A stretch of 64,000 nt of DNA from NCBI GenBank assembly GCA_946558465.1, contig CAMNTM010000011.1, positions 1 through 64,000 of the forward strand, in the 5' to 3' direction. Of the stretch, positions 7,464 to 16,995 are shown in pieces. The notes under the pieces are model-generated. The model searched no databases, had not been told where the DNA came from, and saw only the letters and a list, made by a program, of their open reading frames with translations. This DNA is from an uncultured Lachnospiraceae bacterium (lineage in GTDB: Bacteria; Bacillota; Clostridia; Lachnospirales; Lachnospiraceae). The first letter of the stretch is position 1; the number at the start of each line of letters is the position of its first letter. A program made the translations under genes and the position numbers.

Positions 7464-9239
7464 ATGTATTATCCAGATGAACTGATTGAAGAGGTAAGGT
7501 TGAAAAACGATATTGTAGATGTGATCTCCGGTTATGTCAGACTTCAGAAAAAGGGAAGCTCTTATTTTGGATTATGCCCTTTTCATAATGAAAAATCTCC
7601 TTCCTTTTCTGTCAGCCGTGAAAAGCAGATGTATTACTGTTTTGGCTGCGGGGCGGGCGGCAATGTATTTACATTCCTGATGGAGTATGAAAATTATTCT
7701 TTTCTGGAAGCGCTTAAGTTTTTGGCGGACCGTGCCGGTGTAGAGCTTCCGGAAGCAGAGTATTCAGAAGAAGCGAAGAAGCGTGCAGGTATAAAGGCAG
7801 TGCTTTTGGAAATTAACAAGGCAGCTGCCCAGTATTTTTATGTGCAGCTTAAAAATCCCCAGGGGCAGAATGCACTTACATATCTTAAAGAGCGCGGGCT
7901 TTCGGATGATACGATAAAAGCATTTGGGCTTGGATATTCAAATAAATACAGTGATGATTTATACCGGTATCTAAAATCAAAGGGATATAAAGACGAGCTT
8001 ATTTCTCAGGCAGGACTAGTCAGCGTAGATGAAAAGCATGGCGTTTATGATAAATTCTGGAACAGGGTGATGTTTCCTATCATGGATGTGAACAGCAGGG
8101 TTATCGGTTTCGGAGGCCGCGTGATGGGAGATGGAAAGCCGAAGTACCTGAATTCTCCGGAGACAATGATTTTTGATAAAAGCAGGAATCTGTATGGACT
8201 GAATCGTGCAAGAACATCGAGAAAGTCATATTTTCTTATATGTGAGGGATATATGGATGTGATTTCCCTGCATCAGGCGGGATTTACAAATGCGGTGGCG
8301 TCGCTTGGGACAGCTCTTACAGCCGGACATGCTTCTTTGATTAAACGTTATGTGAATGAGGTTTACCTGACCTATGACAGTGATGATGCGGGGACGAGGG
8401 CAGCACTTCGGGCGGTTCCGATTCTAAAGGAGGCAGGAATCACGTCAAGAATTATTCGTATGGAGCCATATAAGGATCCGGACGAATTTATCAAAAATCT
8501 TGGCCGGGAGGCATTTAAGGAGCGGATTCATAAGGCCGGGAACGGCTTTATGTTTGGTTTGGAGGTGCTGGAGAAAAGCTACGATATGACATCCCCTGAA
8601 GGAAAGACAGAATTCATGCGGGAGGCTGCAAGGAGGCTTGCAGAATTTGATGAAGAGATTGAACGAGGCAATTACATTGAAGCGGTAGCGGCTGCTTATC
8701 ATGTGGGGCATGAGGAGCTTCGGAAGCTGACGGGCAGGATGGCTGTTCAAAGCGGTCTGGCAAAGCCCGTGGAGAGGCCGAAAGCTGCCATAAAAAGAGA
8801 AAAGGAAAAAGAAAACGGAGTTCAGAAATCGCAGAAGCTTCTGCTCACCTGGATTGCATCTGATGAGCATATTTTCCGGCAGATTGAGAGATATATTGCA
8901 CCGGAGGATTTTTCGGAGGGGTTATACCGGACGGTCGCAGAGCTTCTTTATGAGCAGTATGAAAATGGAGGACCGAATCCGGCCGCAATTATCAGTCGTT
9001 TTGCAGATGAGGAGGAGCATCGAGAGGCGGCATCTTTGTTTCATACAAGAATCCGGGAATTGTCTACAGCAAAAGAACAGGAGAAAGCTCTTGCAGAGAC
9101 GGTTATGCGTATAAAGAGCAACAGTATTGAGGAAGCAGCGGCGAAGCTTGAGCCGACAGATATGAAGGGGCTTCAGAGGCTTATGGAGGCGAAAAGGGAG
9201 CTTCAGAACCTTGCAAAACTGCATATTTCTATTAATTAA
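7464..9239 (+). CDS. dnaG: DNA primase
   Basis: 591 residues. The N-terminal CHC2 zinc finger has C38, H41, C59 and C62 (CPFH and CFGC). The Toprim catalytic core includes E261 in CEGYMDV and the acidic YDSDDAG at 304-310. A C-terminal helicase-binding domain follows from about residue 440. The enzyme makes RNA primers at the replication fork and works with the replicative helicase. It sits in the classic dnaG-rpoD macromolecular synthesis order, 40 bases ahead of rpoD. Confidence 0.97.
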   Translation: MYYPDELIEEVRLKNDIVDVISGYVRLQKKGSSYFGLCPFHNEKSPSFSVSREKQMYYCFGCGAGGNVFTFLMEYENYSFLEALKFLADRAGVELPEAEYSEEAKKRAGIKAVLLEINKAAAQYFYVQLKNPQGQNALTYLKERGLSDDTIKAFGLGYSNKYSDDLYRYLKSKGYKDELISQAGLVSVDEKHGVYDKFWNRVMFPIMDVNSRVIGFGGRVMGDGKPKYLNSPETMIFDKSRNLYGLNRARTSRKSYFLICEGYMDVISLHQAGFTNAVASLGTALTAGHASLIKRYVNEVYLTYDSDDAGTRAALRAVPILKEAGITSRIIRMEPYKDPDEFIKNLGREAFKERIHKAGNGFMFGLEVLEKSYDMTSPEGKTEFMREAARRLAEFDEEIERGNYIEAVAAAYHVGHEELRKLTGRMAVQSGLAKPVERPKAAIKREKEKENGVQKSQKLLLTWIASDEHIFRQIERYIAPEDFSEGLYRTVAELLYEQYENGGPNPAAIISRFADEEEHREAASLFHTRIRELSTAKEQEKALAETVMRIKSNSIEEAAAKLEPTDMKGLQRLMEAKRELQNLAKLHISIN

Positions 9240-9279
9240 GGATAAAATATAGATTAAGCAATGAGAGGATGGACACTAA

Positions 9280-10398
9280 ATGGAAGAAAACACAGTGAAA
9301 TTCGAGGAAAAATTAAAAGAACTGGTGACAATCGGAAAAAAGAAGAAAAGTATCCTGGAGTTACAGGAGATCAATGATTTTTTCGCGGATATTGAACTGG
9401 AAGCAGAGCAGATGGAGAAGGTGTTTGAGCATCTTGAGGCCAACAATATTGATGTCTTAAGAATCAGCGCAGACGGAGACGATCTGGATGTAGATGATTC
9501 AGACATTGTTCTGAGTGAAGCAGATGATGTGGATATGGAGAAGCTTGATTTATCCGTGCCGGATGGAATCAGCATCGAGGATCCGGTGCGGATGTATCTG
9601 AAAGAAATCGGAAAGGTGCCTCTTCTTACAGCAGAAGAAGAAGTTGATCTTGCAAAGAGGATGGCAGACGGTAATGAGGAAGCCAAAAAGCGTCTTGCAG
9701 AAGCCAACCTTCGTCTTGTTGTAAGCATCGCAAAACGCTATGTAGGACGAGGCATGCTGTTTCTTGATCTGATTCAGGAGGGGAATCTGGGTCTGATAAA
9801 GGCAGTCGAAAAATTTGATTATCACAAGGGCTTCAAATTCAGTACCTATGCAACCTGGTGGATTCGCCAGGCAATAACGAGAGCAATTGCGGACCAGGCA
9901 AGGACGATTCGGATACCGGTCCACATGGTGGAGACGATCAATAAGCTCATTCGTGTGTCCAGGCAGCTTTTGCAGGAGCTGGGGCGTGAGCCTGCGCCGG
10001 AAGAGATCGCAGAGGAGCTGGACATGCCTGTGGAAAGAGTAAGGGAGATTCTTAAGATTTCGCAGGAGCCGGTATCTCTTGAGACACCGATTGGGGAAGA
10101 AGAGGACAGTCATCTCGGTGATTTTATCCAGGATGATAATGTTCCTGTGCCGGCAGAGGCGGCTGCACAGACACTTTTAAAGGAGCAGCTTGATGAGGTT
10201 CTGGATACTCTTACAGAGAGAGAGCAGAAGGTGTTGAGGCTCCGTTTCGGAATGAATGACGGGCGTGCACGTACACTTGAGGAGGTCGGAAAAGAATTTG
10301 ATGTTACCCGTGAACGTATCCGGCAGATTGAGGCAAAAGCGTTAAGGAAGCTTCGTCATCCGAGCCGCAGCAGAAAATTAAGAGATTATTTAGATTAA
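9280..10398 (+). CDS. rpoD: Primary RNA polymerase sigma factor (sigma A / RpoD)
   Basis: 372 residues, the length of gram-positive SigA. Visible parts are a short acidic region 1.1 (1-90), region 1.2/2.1 ([17 protein letters not shown]), region 2.3-2.4 ([16 protein letters not shown] and the following [11 protein letters not shown]), region 3, and region 4.2 helix-turn-helix ([20 protein letters not shown]). It directs core polymerase to housekeeping promoters of the TTGACA/TATAAT type, many of which occur in this window. GAGAGGATGG lies ahead of the start. It is followed 13 bases later by trmK. Confidence 0.98.
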   Translation: MEENTVKFEEKLKELVTIGKKKKSILELQEINDFFADIELEAEQMEKVFEHLEANNIDVLRISADGDDLDVDDSDIVLSEADDVDMEKLDLSVPDGISIEDPVRMYLKEIGKVPLLTAEEEVDLAKRMADGNEEAKKRLAEANLRLVVSIAKRYVGRGMLFLDLIQEGNLGLIKAVEKFDYHKGFKFSTYATWWIRQAITRAIADQARTIRIPVHMVETINKLIRVSRQLLQELGREPAPEEIAEELDMPVERVREILKISQEPVSLETPIGEEEDSHLGDFIQDDNVPVPAEAAAQTLLKEQLDEVLDTLTEREQKVLRLRFGMNDGRARTLEEVGKEFDVTRERIRQIEAKALRKLRHPSRSRKLRDYLD

Positions 10399-10411
10399 GA
10401 AAGAGGCGCCT

Positions 10412-11104
10412 ATGGAACTATCAAACAGACTTTATGCAGTTGCAGGTCTTGTGACAGAGGGCGCCTCTGTTGCAGATGTAGGAACGGATCACGGATATAT
10501 ACCTATCTATCTGAAGGAACAGAAAATTGCAGAAAGAGTAATAGCCCTTGATGTAAATCGGGGGCCGCTTGAGCGTGCCAGAATACATATCGAAAGGGCA
10601 GGTCTTGCAGATCAGATAGAGACAAGACTGTCGGATGGGCTTCGGAGGATAATACCGGGAGAGGTGGATACGATCATCGCTGCCGGTATGGGAGGCGGAC
10701 TTATACGGAAGATTCTGGAGGAGGGGAAGGCAGCTGTAGATGCGGCATCCTTCTGTATCCTGCAGCCTCAGTCGGAGATTGCCAGGGTGCGGCGTTATCT
10801 GGCAGAGAGGGATATGAAGATTGTAGAAGAGGATATGGTTTTTGAGGAGGGGAAGTATTATACGGTAATGAAAGCGGCGCATGGGCCGGATGCCCCTTAC
10901 GAGAAGTGGGAATATCTATATGGGAGGTGTCTTCTGCGGGAGCGGCATGAGGTGCTGAAGGAATATTTGTCCAGAGAAATTCAGATTCGCGGAAAGATTT
11001 TAGGGCAGCTTAAGAGAAGCAGCAGCAGAAAAAGTAAGGAACGGATTCGGGAGGTAGAGAGAGAGATTATGTATGCGCAGAGAGCGTATGATTATGTCAG
11101 GTGA
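10412..11104 (+). CDS. trmK: tRNA (adenine-N1)-methyltransferase TrmK
   Basis: 230 residues. The SAM-binding motif I (VADVGTDHGYIP, about 20-31) and the AAGMGGGLIRKIL segment (about 90-102) mark the TrmK/YqfN family, which methylates N1 of A22 in bacterial tRNAs. The C-terminal part is a coiled helical region rich in Arg, Glu and Lys. The order rpoD-trmK-nif3 is conserved in many Firmicutes. It begins 13 bases after rpoD and is probably co-transcribed. Confidence 0.93.
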   Translation: MELSNRLYAVAGLVTEGASVADVGTDHGYIPIYLKEQKIAERVIALDVNRGPLERARIHIERAGLADQIETRLSDGLRRIIPGEVDTIIAAGMGGGLIRKILEEGKAAVDAASFCILQPQSEIARVRRYLAERDMKIVEEDMVFEEGKYYTVMKAAHGPDAPYEKWEYLYGRCLLRERHEVLKEYLSREIQIRGKILGQLKRSSSRKSKERIREVEREIMYAQRAYDYVR

Positions 11105-11184
11105 CAAAATGGCCTGTATCGGGCATTTTCGGCGGAATATGAGATGGTACTAAGCAGGTTTTAAAAAGAAAGAGGAAAGAAAAA

Positions 11185-11967
11185 ATGTTGTGTAAGGATA
11201 TTATCCAGATAATTGAGGCAGAATGCCCGGCAGAATGCGCGCTTGAGTGGGATAATGCAGGGCTTCTTGCGGGCAGGGAGGAAAAAGAAGTAAAGCGTAT
11301 ATATGTAGCACTGGACCCTTCGGATGAGGTGATTGAGGAGGCAGTGAAGATGAATGCGGATATGCTGATTACTCATCATCCATTGATTTTTTCTGGGATT
11401 AAGCGGATTACCGACCAGGGGTTTGTCGGGAGACGTGTTCTGAGACTTATACAGAGTGATATATCCTATTATGCGGCGCATACGAATTATGATGTCCGCA
11501 GGATGGCGGCGCTTTCCTGCAGAAGGCTTGGTCTGGACAGCCCGGAAGTGCTTGAGGTTACGCATGTGAAGGAAGACGGTACGCAAGAAGGGATCGGCAG
11601 TATTGCAAAGGTGTCTGAGACGACGCTTGCAGAGCTTAGCAGACGGGTGAAGGAAGTGTTTCATTTGAAAACGGTGAGGGTGTTCGGAGAACCGTCGAGG
11701 CTGGTGCAAAAAGCTGCCGTATGCCCGGGTTCAGGAAAGAGTGTCATTCCAGAAGCTTTGAGAAAGAGGGCAGATGTGCTGATTACCGGTGACATCGGGC
11801 ACCATGAAGGAATAGACAGTGCGGCACAGGGACTGGCAGTAATTGATGCGGGGCATTATGGAATGGAGTATATCTTTGAGGAGGATATGAAACAGTATTT
11901 GGAAGGGGCTGCTCCGGAGCTTGAAGTGAAGGCGGCACCGATAAGGCATCCATTTATAAACGTATAG
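11185..11967 (+). CDS. Nif3-like dinuclear metal-binding protein
   Basis: 260 residues of the NIF3/YqfO family, here without the inserted PII-like domain of some relatives. Metal-binding motifs are visible: ITHHPLIFSGIK, AAHTNYD, and near the C-terminus GHHEGIDSAAQ and DAGHYGMEY. The proteins form hexameric toroids with two metals per subunit. Their reaction remains uncertain, with a GTP cyclohydrolase-like role suggested for some relatives. It follows trmK, as in many Firmicutes, with an 80-base spacer. Confidence 0.92.
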   Translation: MLCKDIIQIIEAECPAECALEWDNAGLLAGREEKEVKRIYVALDPSDEVIEEAVKMNADMLITHHPLIFSGIKRITDQGFVGRRVLRLIQSDISYYAAHTNYDVRRMAALSCRRLGLDSPEVLEVTHVKEDGTQEGIGSIAKVSETTLAELSRRVKEVFHLKTVRVFGEPSRLVQKAAVCPGSGKSVIPEALRKRADVLITGDIGHHEGIDSAAQGLAVIDAGHYGMEYIFEEDMKQYLEGAAPELEVKAAPIRHPFINV

Positions 11968-11984
11968 CGGCATAAATGAAAAAG

Positions 11985-12012
11985 TTGTGTAAGTATAGTT
12001 TTTTGGTATATT
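11985..12012 (+). promoter_or_regulatory. Promoter of the TGS-domain nucleoside kinase
   Basis: TTGTGT (11985-11990) and TATATT (12007-12012) are spaced by 16 bases and end about 42 bases ahead of the ATG at 12055. Confidence 0.6.
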
Positions 12013-12054
12013 GCTTTAGAGAATATAAATGCTCAGAAAGAGAGGGACAAAAGG

Positions 12055-13710
12055 ATGTATACAGTACGGATAGGGGAAGAAGTTAAGCAGTATGAGGAGG
12101 GGATTACATACTTAAAAATTGCAGAGGAGTTTCAGAAGGATTACGAAAATGACATTGTACTTGTATTTGTAAACGGAAAGCTTCAGGAGCTTCATAAGAC
12201 GCTTAAAGGAGACTGCAATATACGTTTTGTGACGACAAAGGATGCGATCGGACACCAGACCTATAATAGAAGCATGAGCCTGATGCTGGTGAAAGCCGTT
12301 TATGATACAGCAAATCATACGTCTATTGATAAAGTGAGAATTCATTATTCGGTAGATAAGGGATATTATTGTACGATTGAGGGAGATGTGGTTCTTGACC
12401 AGCAGTTTCTTGACCGTGTAGAAATGAGAATGCAGGAAATGGTCAGAGAGGATATGCCGATTGCAAAGCGTTCTGTTCACACAGACGAAGCGGTTGCGCT
12501 CTTTAAAAAGCATGCAATGTATGATAAGGAGCGTCTGTTTGCTTACCGAAGAGTTTCTTCTGTGAATATTTACAGTATGAATGAGTTTGAGGATTATTAT
12601 TATGGTTATATGGTGCCAAGCGCCGGGTATCTCAAATATTTTAAACTGTATTTATATGATGAAGGCTTTGTTATCCAGATGCCGGAGCAGTCAAATCCTA
12701 AGGCAGTGCCTCCATTCAGGCCGCAGAGCAAGCTTTTCCAGGTACTTAAGGAATCTACCAAGTGGGGAGATATACAGGGGATTGAGACAGTAGGAGCATT
12801 GAATGACAAGATTACGAAGGGCGACATGCAGGAGGTTGTGCTGGTTCAGGAAGCTATGCAGGAGAAAAGGATTGCCGAGATTGCCGGCATGATTACCGGG
12901 CGCCCAGAGATTAAGTTTATACTGATTGCAGGACCTTCATCTTCTGGAAAGACAACATTTTCACACCGGCTGTCCATACAGCTTCGGGCAAATGGACTGG
13001 TGCCGCATCCGATTGCGGTAGATAATTATTTTGTTGAAAGAGAAGAGACACCCCGCGACGAAGAAGGAAATTATGACTTTGAATGTTTTGGTGCGGTGGA
13101 TGTAAAGCTTTTTAATGAGCAGATGAAGAAGCTCTTGGCGGGGGAGGAGGTAGTGATACCAACCTTTAATTTCCGCAGCGGACATAAGGAATATGGAGGA
13201 AGGCCGAAGAAGCTCGGTCCCAATGACGTACTTGTAATCGAGGGGATTCATTGTCTGAATCCGGAGCTGACAAAACAGCTTGCTGATGAAAATAAGTTTA
13301 AAATTTATATCAGTGCATTGACACAGCTGAATGTGGATGAGCATAACCGGATACCTACTACAGACGGAAGACTTCTGCGGCGCATTGTTCGAGATGCACG
13401 TACGAGAGGTTCTTCTGCAAAAAGGACAATCGGTATGTGGCCTTCAGTGCGAAGAGGAGAGGAAGCAAATATTTTTCCATACCAGGAGGAGGCTGATGTG
13501 ATGTTCAACTCAGCGCTTATTTATGAGCTGGCGGTATTAAAACCTTATGTAGAGGCACAGCTTTTTGGGATTGAGCATGATTGTCCGGAGTATCTGGAGG
13601 CAAAGAGGCTTCTTAAATTCCTGGACTATTTCGTCGGAATCGGAAGTGAAAATGTACCGATGAATTCGCTGCTTAGAGAATTCATCGGGGGAGGATGTTT
13701 CCGTGTATAA
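12055..13710 (+). CDS. Nucleoside (uridine) kinase with N-terminal TGS and ThrRS-like domains
   Basis: 551 residues. Residues 1-65 look like a TGS domain, 66-230 resemble the second editing-like region of threonyl-tRNA synthetase, and 285-551 form a P-loop kinase of the phosphoribulokinase/uridine kinase family (AGPSSSGKT, 292-300). Proteins of this layout are common in Clostridia and are annotated as nucleoside kinases. The role of the synthetase-like half is not known; it may sense or bind a nucleotide or tRNA-like ligand. AGAGAGGGACAAAAGG precedes the ATG. It has its own promoter and a terminator overlapping the convergent histidine kinase gene. Confidence 0.85.
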   Translation: MYTVRIGEEVKQYEEGITYLKIAEEFQKDYENDIVLVFVNGKLQELHKTLKGDCNIRFVTTKDAIGHQTYNRSMSLMLVKAVYDTANHTSIDKVRIHYSVDKGYYCTIEGDVVLDQQFLDRVEMRMQEMVREDMPIAKRSVHTDEAVALFKKHAMYDKERLFAYRRVSSVNIYSMNEFEDYYYGYMVPSAGYLKYFKLYLYDEGFVIQMPEQSNPKAVPPFRPQSKLFQVLKESTKWGDIQGIETVGALNDKITKGDMQEVVLVQEAMQEKRIAEIAGMITGRPEIKFILIAGPSSSGKTTFSHRLSIQLRANGLVPHPIAVDNYFVEREETPRDEEGNYDFECFGAVDVKLFNEQMKKLLAGEEVVIPTFNFRSGHKEYGGRPKKLGPNDVLVIEGIHCLNPELTKQLADENKFKIYISALTQLNVDEHNRIPTTDGRLLRRIVRDARTRGSSAKRTIGMWPSVRRGEEANIFPYQEEADVMFNSALIYELAVLKPYVEAQLFGIEHDCPEYLEAKRLLKFLDYFVGIGSENVPMNSLLREFIGGGCFRV

Positions 13711-13765
13711 GTAATGTCTGTTATCAGTTTTGCGCAGCCGGCTTTATAAAGTTAAGGCAGTATAT

Positions 13766-15130
13766 TCAGCTCAGAGGAAAACCAAGCTTTACGGTAAAGA
13801 TTTGGTTTTCCTTTTCTATTATCATAGTTCCGCCTAAAAGCTTTATCATTTTTCGGACATTGTTTAGACCGATGTTATTACTGCCTTCCTGGTCATGTTC
13901 TTGTTTAATGTGATTTGAGACGGAAATAATAAGTGTATGTGTGTGCCGGAGGATGTTTCCGGATATGTCTACAGGCTGTTTTTTATCTCCGTATTTCAGG
14001 AGGTTTGAGAACAGGTTGTTAAAGATCCGCTTCAGCATTGTCTTATCGCTCTTTAGCACATGATCCGTATCCGGCATGAGAAGAGTAGGAGTAAATCCGG
14101 CAAGCTTGATAAAATCGCTGTTTTCCTGCAGGCACTGCCTGATAAAGTCTGTGGAAATCCAGATGATTTCCGGAATTTCATTTTCCTCAGATACAAGTGC
14201 ATACTCAAACATTCTGTCAGTCAATTCTTTAATATCCTCGGTTTTCTTAAGACACCGCTTTAGATATTCATCCTGTGTTACGGGGGTCCGTTTAAGTCTT
14301 AGAACCTCCAGATAGCCTGTAAGAATAGTAAGAGGCGTACGCAGGTCATGGGACAGAGCGGTAATCAGGTCCTGATTTGCTTTGCGGCTTTCCTGTTCCT
14401 TTACAATTGTGTCATTGAGTGAAACCCGGAGGTTATCCAGCTCCTTTGCCAGGATTCCGATCTCGTCGCCGCCGAAGTCTGGAACCGGGTGGGATAAGTC
14501 GCCGGAGGACATGTTGAGAATCTCCTCTTCCAGTATAAGGACGGAGCGCATCTTCCGCGTAATAAAGACGAGCACAATGGCGAAGAATAGAAGAATGCAA
14601 AAGAAAAGACTGACGATAAAATACGGCTGGGTATACATGGAACGTTTATAATTATACATGACGACAATTGCAAGACCGTTGCGGAATGGAACGGCAAGCA
14701 GACGGTCATCCTCACCTTCGACACCGGTCAGATTATATCCGAATCCTAAAATACGCTGGACTGCCTTTTTATCCATAACAGAGGCATATCTTCCGGCCCG
14801 GAAGTAGCCGTCTGTTCCGTCATAGATATAGATGCTGGTGTATTCGTCTGCCAAGTCAAAAAGAGGATTTAACGCCCGAATCTGTTCCGTGTCATTTTCA
14901 GATTCAGGTATGTCAAAGCACTTTGCGGATTCGAGAAAATCGGTCATAAAGCCGGGGTCATCCAGCTGCGTATGATAAAGGTCAGAGTGTGTAAAGAATT
15001 GGCCAATCGTCCATTTGTTTTTCCAGAGAGCATTAAACAATGTAAAAACAATCAACCCTGCGGTGAGGATAAGAAGAGCAAACTGAGTACGTATTTTCAG
15101 ATTTTTGAGTTTTCCTGTTATTCTAATCAC
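13766..15130 (-). CDS. Sensor histidine kinase
   Basis: 454 residues. Two membrane helices (about 15-35 and 170-190) enclose an extracellular sensor of about 135 residues. A HAMP domain (about 191-245), a HisKA domain with phospho-acceptor H261 in ALSHDLRTPLT and a HATPase domain follow. The ATPase keeps an N-box (NNLFSNLLKYG) and a GLNNVRKM segment, but I do not see the usual DxGxG motif. This occurs in some Firmicutes kinases and may mean altered nucleotide binding. It overlaps the response regulator by 8 bases. Divergent wall-glycosylation genes suggest that it senses envelope state. Confidence 0.9.
   Translation of the reverse strand: MIRITGKLKNLKIRTQFALLILTAGLIVFTLFNALWKNKWTIGQFFTHSDLYHTQLDDPGFMTDFLESAKCFDIPESENDTEQIRALNPLFDLADEYTSIYIYDGTDGYFRAGRYASVMDKKAVQRILGFGYNLTGVEGEDDRLLAVPFRNGLAIVVMYNYKRSMYTQPYFIVSLFFCILLFFAIVLVFITRKMRSVLILEEEILNMSSGDLSHPVPDFGGDEIGILAKELDNLRVSLNDTIVKEQESRKANQDLITALSHDLRTPLTILTGYLEVLRLKRTPVTQDEYLKRCLKKTEDIKELTDRMFEYALVSEENEIPEIIWISTDFIRQCLQENSDFIKLAGFTPTLLMPDTDHVLKSDKTMLKRIFNNLFSNLLKYGDKKQPVDISGNILRHTHTLIISVSNHIKQEHDQEGSNNIGLNNVRKMIKLLGGTMIIEKENQIFTVKLGFPLS
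13776..13815 (+). terminator. Terminator of the nucleoside kinase, inside the histidine kinase 3' end
   Basis: Ten-bp perfect stem GGAAAACCAA (13776-13785) with TTGGTTTTCC (13802-13811), then TTTTCTATT. The hairpin lies within the last codons of the convergent histidine kinase gene, so it is also coding sequence. Confidence 0.7.
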
Positions 15131-15842
15131 AGCGGTACCCCTTTCCCCAGATTGTCCTTATAAGAAGTGGATTTTTTGGATCTTTTTCAACTTTGAGGCG
15201 GAGATTCCGGATATGGACAGTGACTGTATTATTTGCACCATAATAATACGGCTCGTCCCAGACTGCCTCATAAAGTCTTTGTGCCGAAAATATCTGCCGG
15301 CGGTTTCTGACAAGCAGGAGCAGTACGGCGTATTCTGTATCCGTAAGCTCAAGCAGCATGCCGTCAGAGCGGACTTCCTCTTTATCTGTGTTTATTTCCA
15401 GATGGCGGCAGGTAAGCACTGAGGAAGTCTTATTCAATTTGGCTGGTTCTCTTTTGTTATCTTTTCCTTTATATACCTGGTATCTTCGAATCAGAGCTTT
15501 ACTCCGGCTGATAAGCTCATTATAAGAAAAGGGCTTTGCCAGATAATCATCTCCTCCGCTTGAGAATCCCAGTGTCTTGTCACTGTCCTTTGTACGTGCG
15601 CTCAGAAACAGAATCGGAGCGTTACTGTTTTTGCGTATTTCAAGGCAGGTCTGATATCCGTTGAGTCCCGGCATCATAATATCAAGAATTATCAAGTCAA
15701 ATTCCTTCTCCCGTACAGTTTGAAGTGCAGCGGCTCCGTCTGCCGCTTCGATTACCTTAAATCCCTCTCCGCCAAGCAATACACATATAATTTCCCGAAT
15801 CTCCGCATTATCATCTACCACAAGAATACAAGCCTTGTCCAT
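15123..15842 (-). CDS. OmpR/PhoB-family response regulator
   Basis: 239 residues from the ATG at 15842. The longer frame begins at a GTG that is part of the ribosome site (GAGGTGAC), so it is unlikely. A receiver domain has D10, D11, phospho-acceptor D54 in LDIMMPG, and the later K in YLAKPF. A C-terminal winged-helix domain includes the TVTVHIRNLRLKVE recognition region. The kinase gene overlaps its 3' end, giving an RR-HK operon. It is divergent from the glycosyltransferase/yfhO pair, and three TCTTAA boxes lie in the shared upstream region. Confidence 0.93.
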   Translation of the reverse strand: MDKACILVVDDNAEIREIICVLLGGEGFKVIEAADGAAALQTVREKEFDLIILDIMMPGLNGYQTCLEIRKNSNAPILFLSARTKDSDKTLGFSSGGDDYLAKPFSYNELISRSKALIRRYQVYKGKDNKREPAKLNKTSSVLTCRHLEINTDKEEVRSDGMLLELTDTEYAVLLLLVRNRRQIFSAQRLYEAVWDEPYYYGANNTVTVHIRNLRLKVEKDPKNPLLIRTIWGKGYRCD

Positions 15843-15896
15843 AAAAGTCACCTCTTGTGTTCTATAATACCAAACTTTTACGAAGACACTATCCCA

Positions 15897-15937
15897 TCTT
15901 AATAATTCTTAAGATATAATTTAGACATTTCTTAAGA
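15897..15937 (+). promoter_or_regulatory. Candidate response-regulator boxes and promoter ahead of the glycosyltransferase
   Basis: TCTTAA occurs at 15897-15902, 15907-15912 and 15930-15935. The first two are spaced 10 bases apart, the spacing of OmpR-type direct repeats. TATAAT lies at 15915-15920 with no good -35, which is typical of an activated promoter. The outer copies belong to longer TTCTTAAGA palindromes. I infer regulation by the divergent response regulator. Confidence 0.5.
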
Positions 15938-15999
15938 GTTATGGATTAAAGTATGTAGCTGACGGGAAATGCTATATTTACAGGAAGGAGTGCAGACAA

Positions 16000-16995
16000 A
16001 TGAAAAATTATGCAGGCAGCAGGATGAGTGTTGTTGTTCCGTGTTTTAATGAAGAGGAAGCGATTCCGGTATATTACAGGGCAATGTGCAGGGTGATGAA
16101 GGATATGCCGGAGGTGGAATTTGAGCTTTTGTTTGTAGATGACGGTTCGTCGGACAGTACTCTTGAGCTTTTAAAAAAGATGAATGAGGAGGATAAACGA
16201 TGTCAGTATCTGTCGTTTTCGCGAAATTTTGGTAAAGAGGCGGCGCTTTATGCCGGCCTGAAAAGCGCATCTGGAGATTATGTAGCAACGATGGATGTGG
16301 ACATGCAGGATCCTCCCGGACTTTTGCCGGAAATGTACCGTATTCTTTTGGAAGAGGATTATGACAGTGTAGCCACCAGGCGTTCCACGAGGACCGGCGA
16401 GCCTAGACTGCGTTCTTTTCTGTCGGAGAGCTTTTATAAGTTTATCAATAAAATCTCGAAGACGGAGATTGTAAACGGAGCCAGAGATTACCGGCTTATG
16501 AAGCGCAGGATGGTAGACGCGGTATTGGGAATGAGTGAATATAATCGTTTTTCCAAGGGTATTTTTGAATGGGTTGGGTTCCGGACGAAGTGGCTGGAGT
16601 TTCAGAATGTAGGGCGCTGTGCCGGAGAGACAAAATGGTCGGTAAAAAAGCTCTTTTTCTATTCACTGGAAGGAATTACAGGATTTTCTGTGGCTCCGCT
16701 GTCACTGGCGGCGGTGGTAGGCGTGATATTTTGTATATTGTCATTTTTTATGATACTTGTGATTATTGTAAGGACAGTCGTCTGGGGTGATCCGGTGTCA
16801 GGCTGGCCGTCACTGGCGTGCATTATTTTTATGGTAAGCGGAATCCAGCTGTTTTGTATGGGAATTGTAGGACAGTATTTGTCAAAGACGTATCTGGAGA
16901 CAAAACACAGGCCTATTTTTATTTTAAAGGAATCTAGCACCGGTAAAGAGGGAGAGAAGAGAAAGGGAGCAGTATATGAGAAGACTTCAGCGTAA
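16000..16995 (+). CDS. Family 2 glycosyltransferase, CsbB/GtrB-like, membrane-bound
   Basis: 331 residues. The GT-A domain shows VVVPCFNEEE (11-20), the VDDGSSD segment and the DVD motif at 99-101 followed by QDPPG. Two C-terminal membrane helices lie at about 231-255 and 265-290. Such enzymes load a sugar onto undecaprenyl phosphate on the inner membrane face. AGGAAGGAGTGC precedes the ATG. The following YfhO gene overlaps it by 20 bases. In Bacillus the CsbB-YfhO pair glycosylates lipoteichoic acid, and I infer the same kind of role here. Confidence 0.9.
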   Translation: MKNYAGSRMSVVVPCFNEEEAIPVYYRAMCRVMKDMPEVEFELLFVDDGSSDSTLELLKKMNEEDKRCQYLSFSRNFGKEAALYAGLKSASGDYVATMDVDMQDPPGLLPEMYRILLEEDYDSVATRRSTRTGEPRLRSFLSESFYKFINKISKTEIVNGARDYRLMKRRMVDAVLGMSEYNRFSKGIFEWVGFRTKWLEFQNVGRCAGETKWSVKKLFFYSLEGITGFSVAPLSLAAVVGVIFCILSFFMILVIIVRTVVWGDPVSGWPSLACIIFMVSGIQLFCMGIVGQYLSKTYLETKHRPIFILKESSTGKEGEKRKGAVYEKTSA

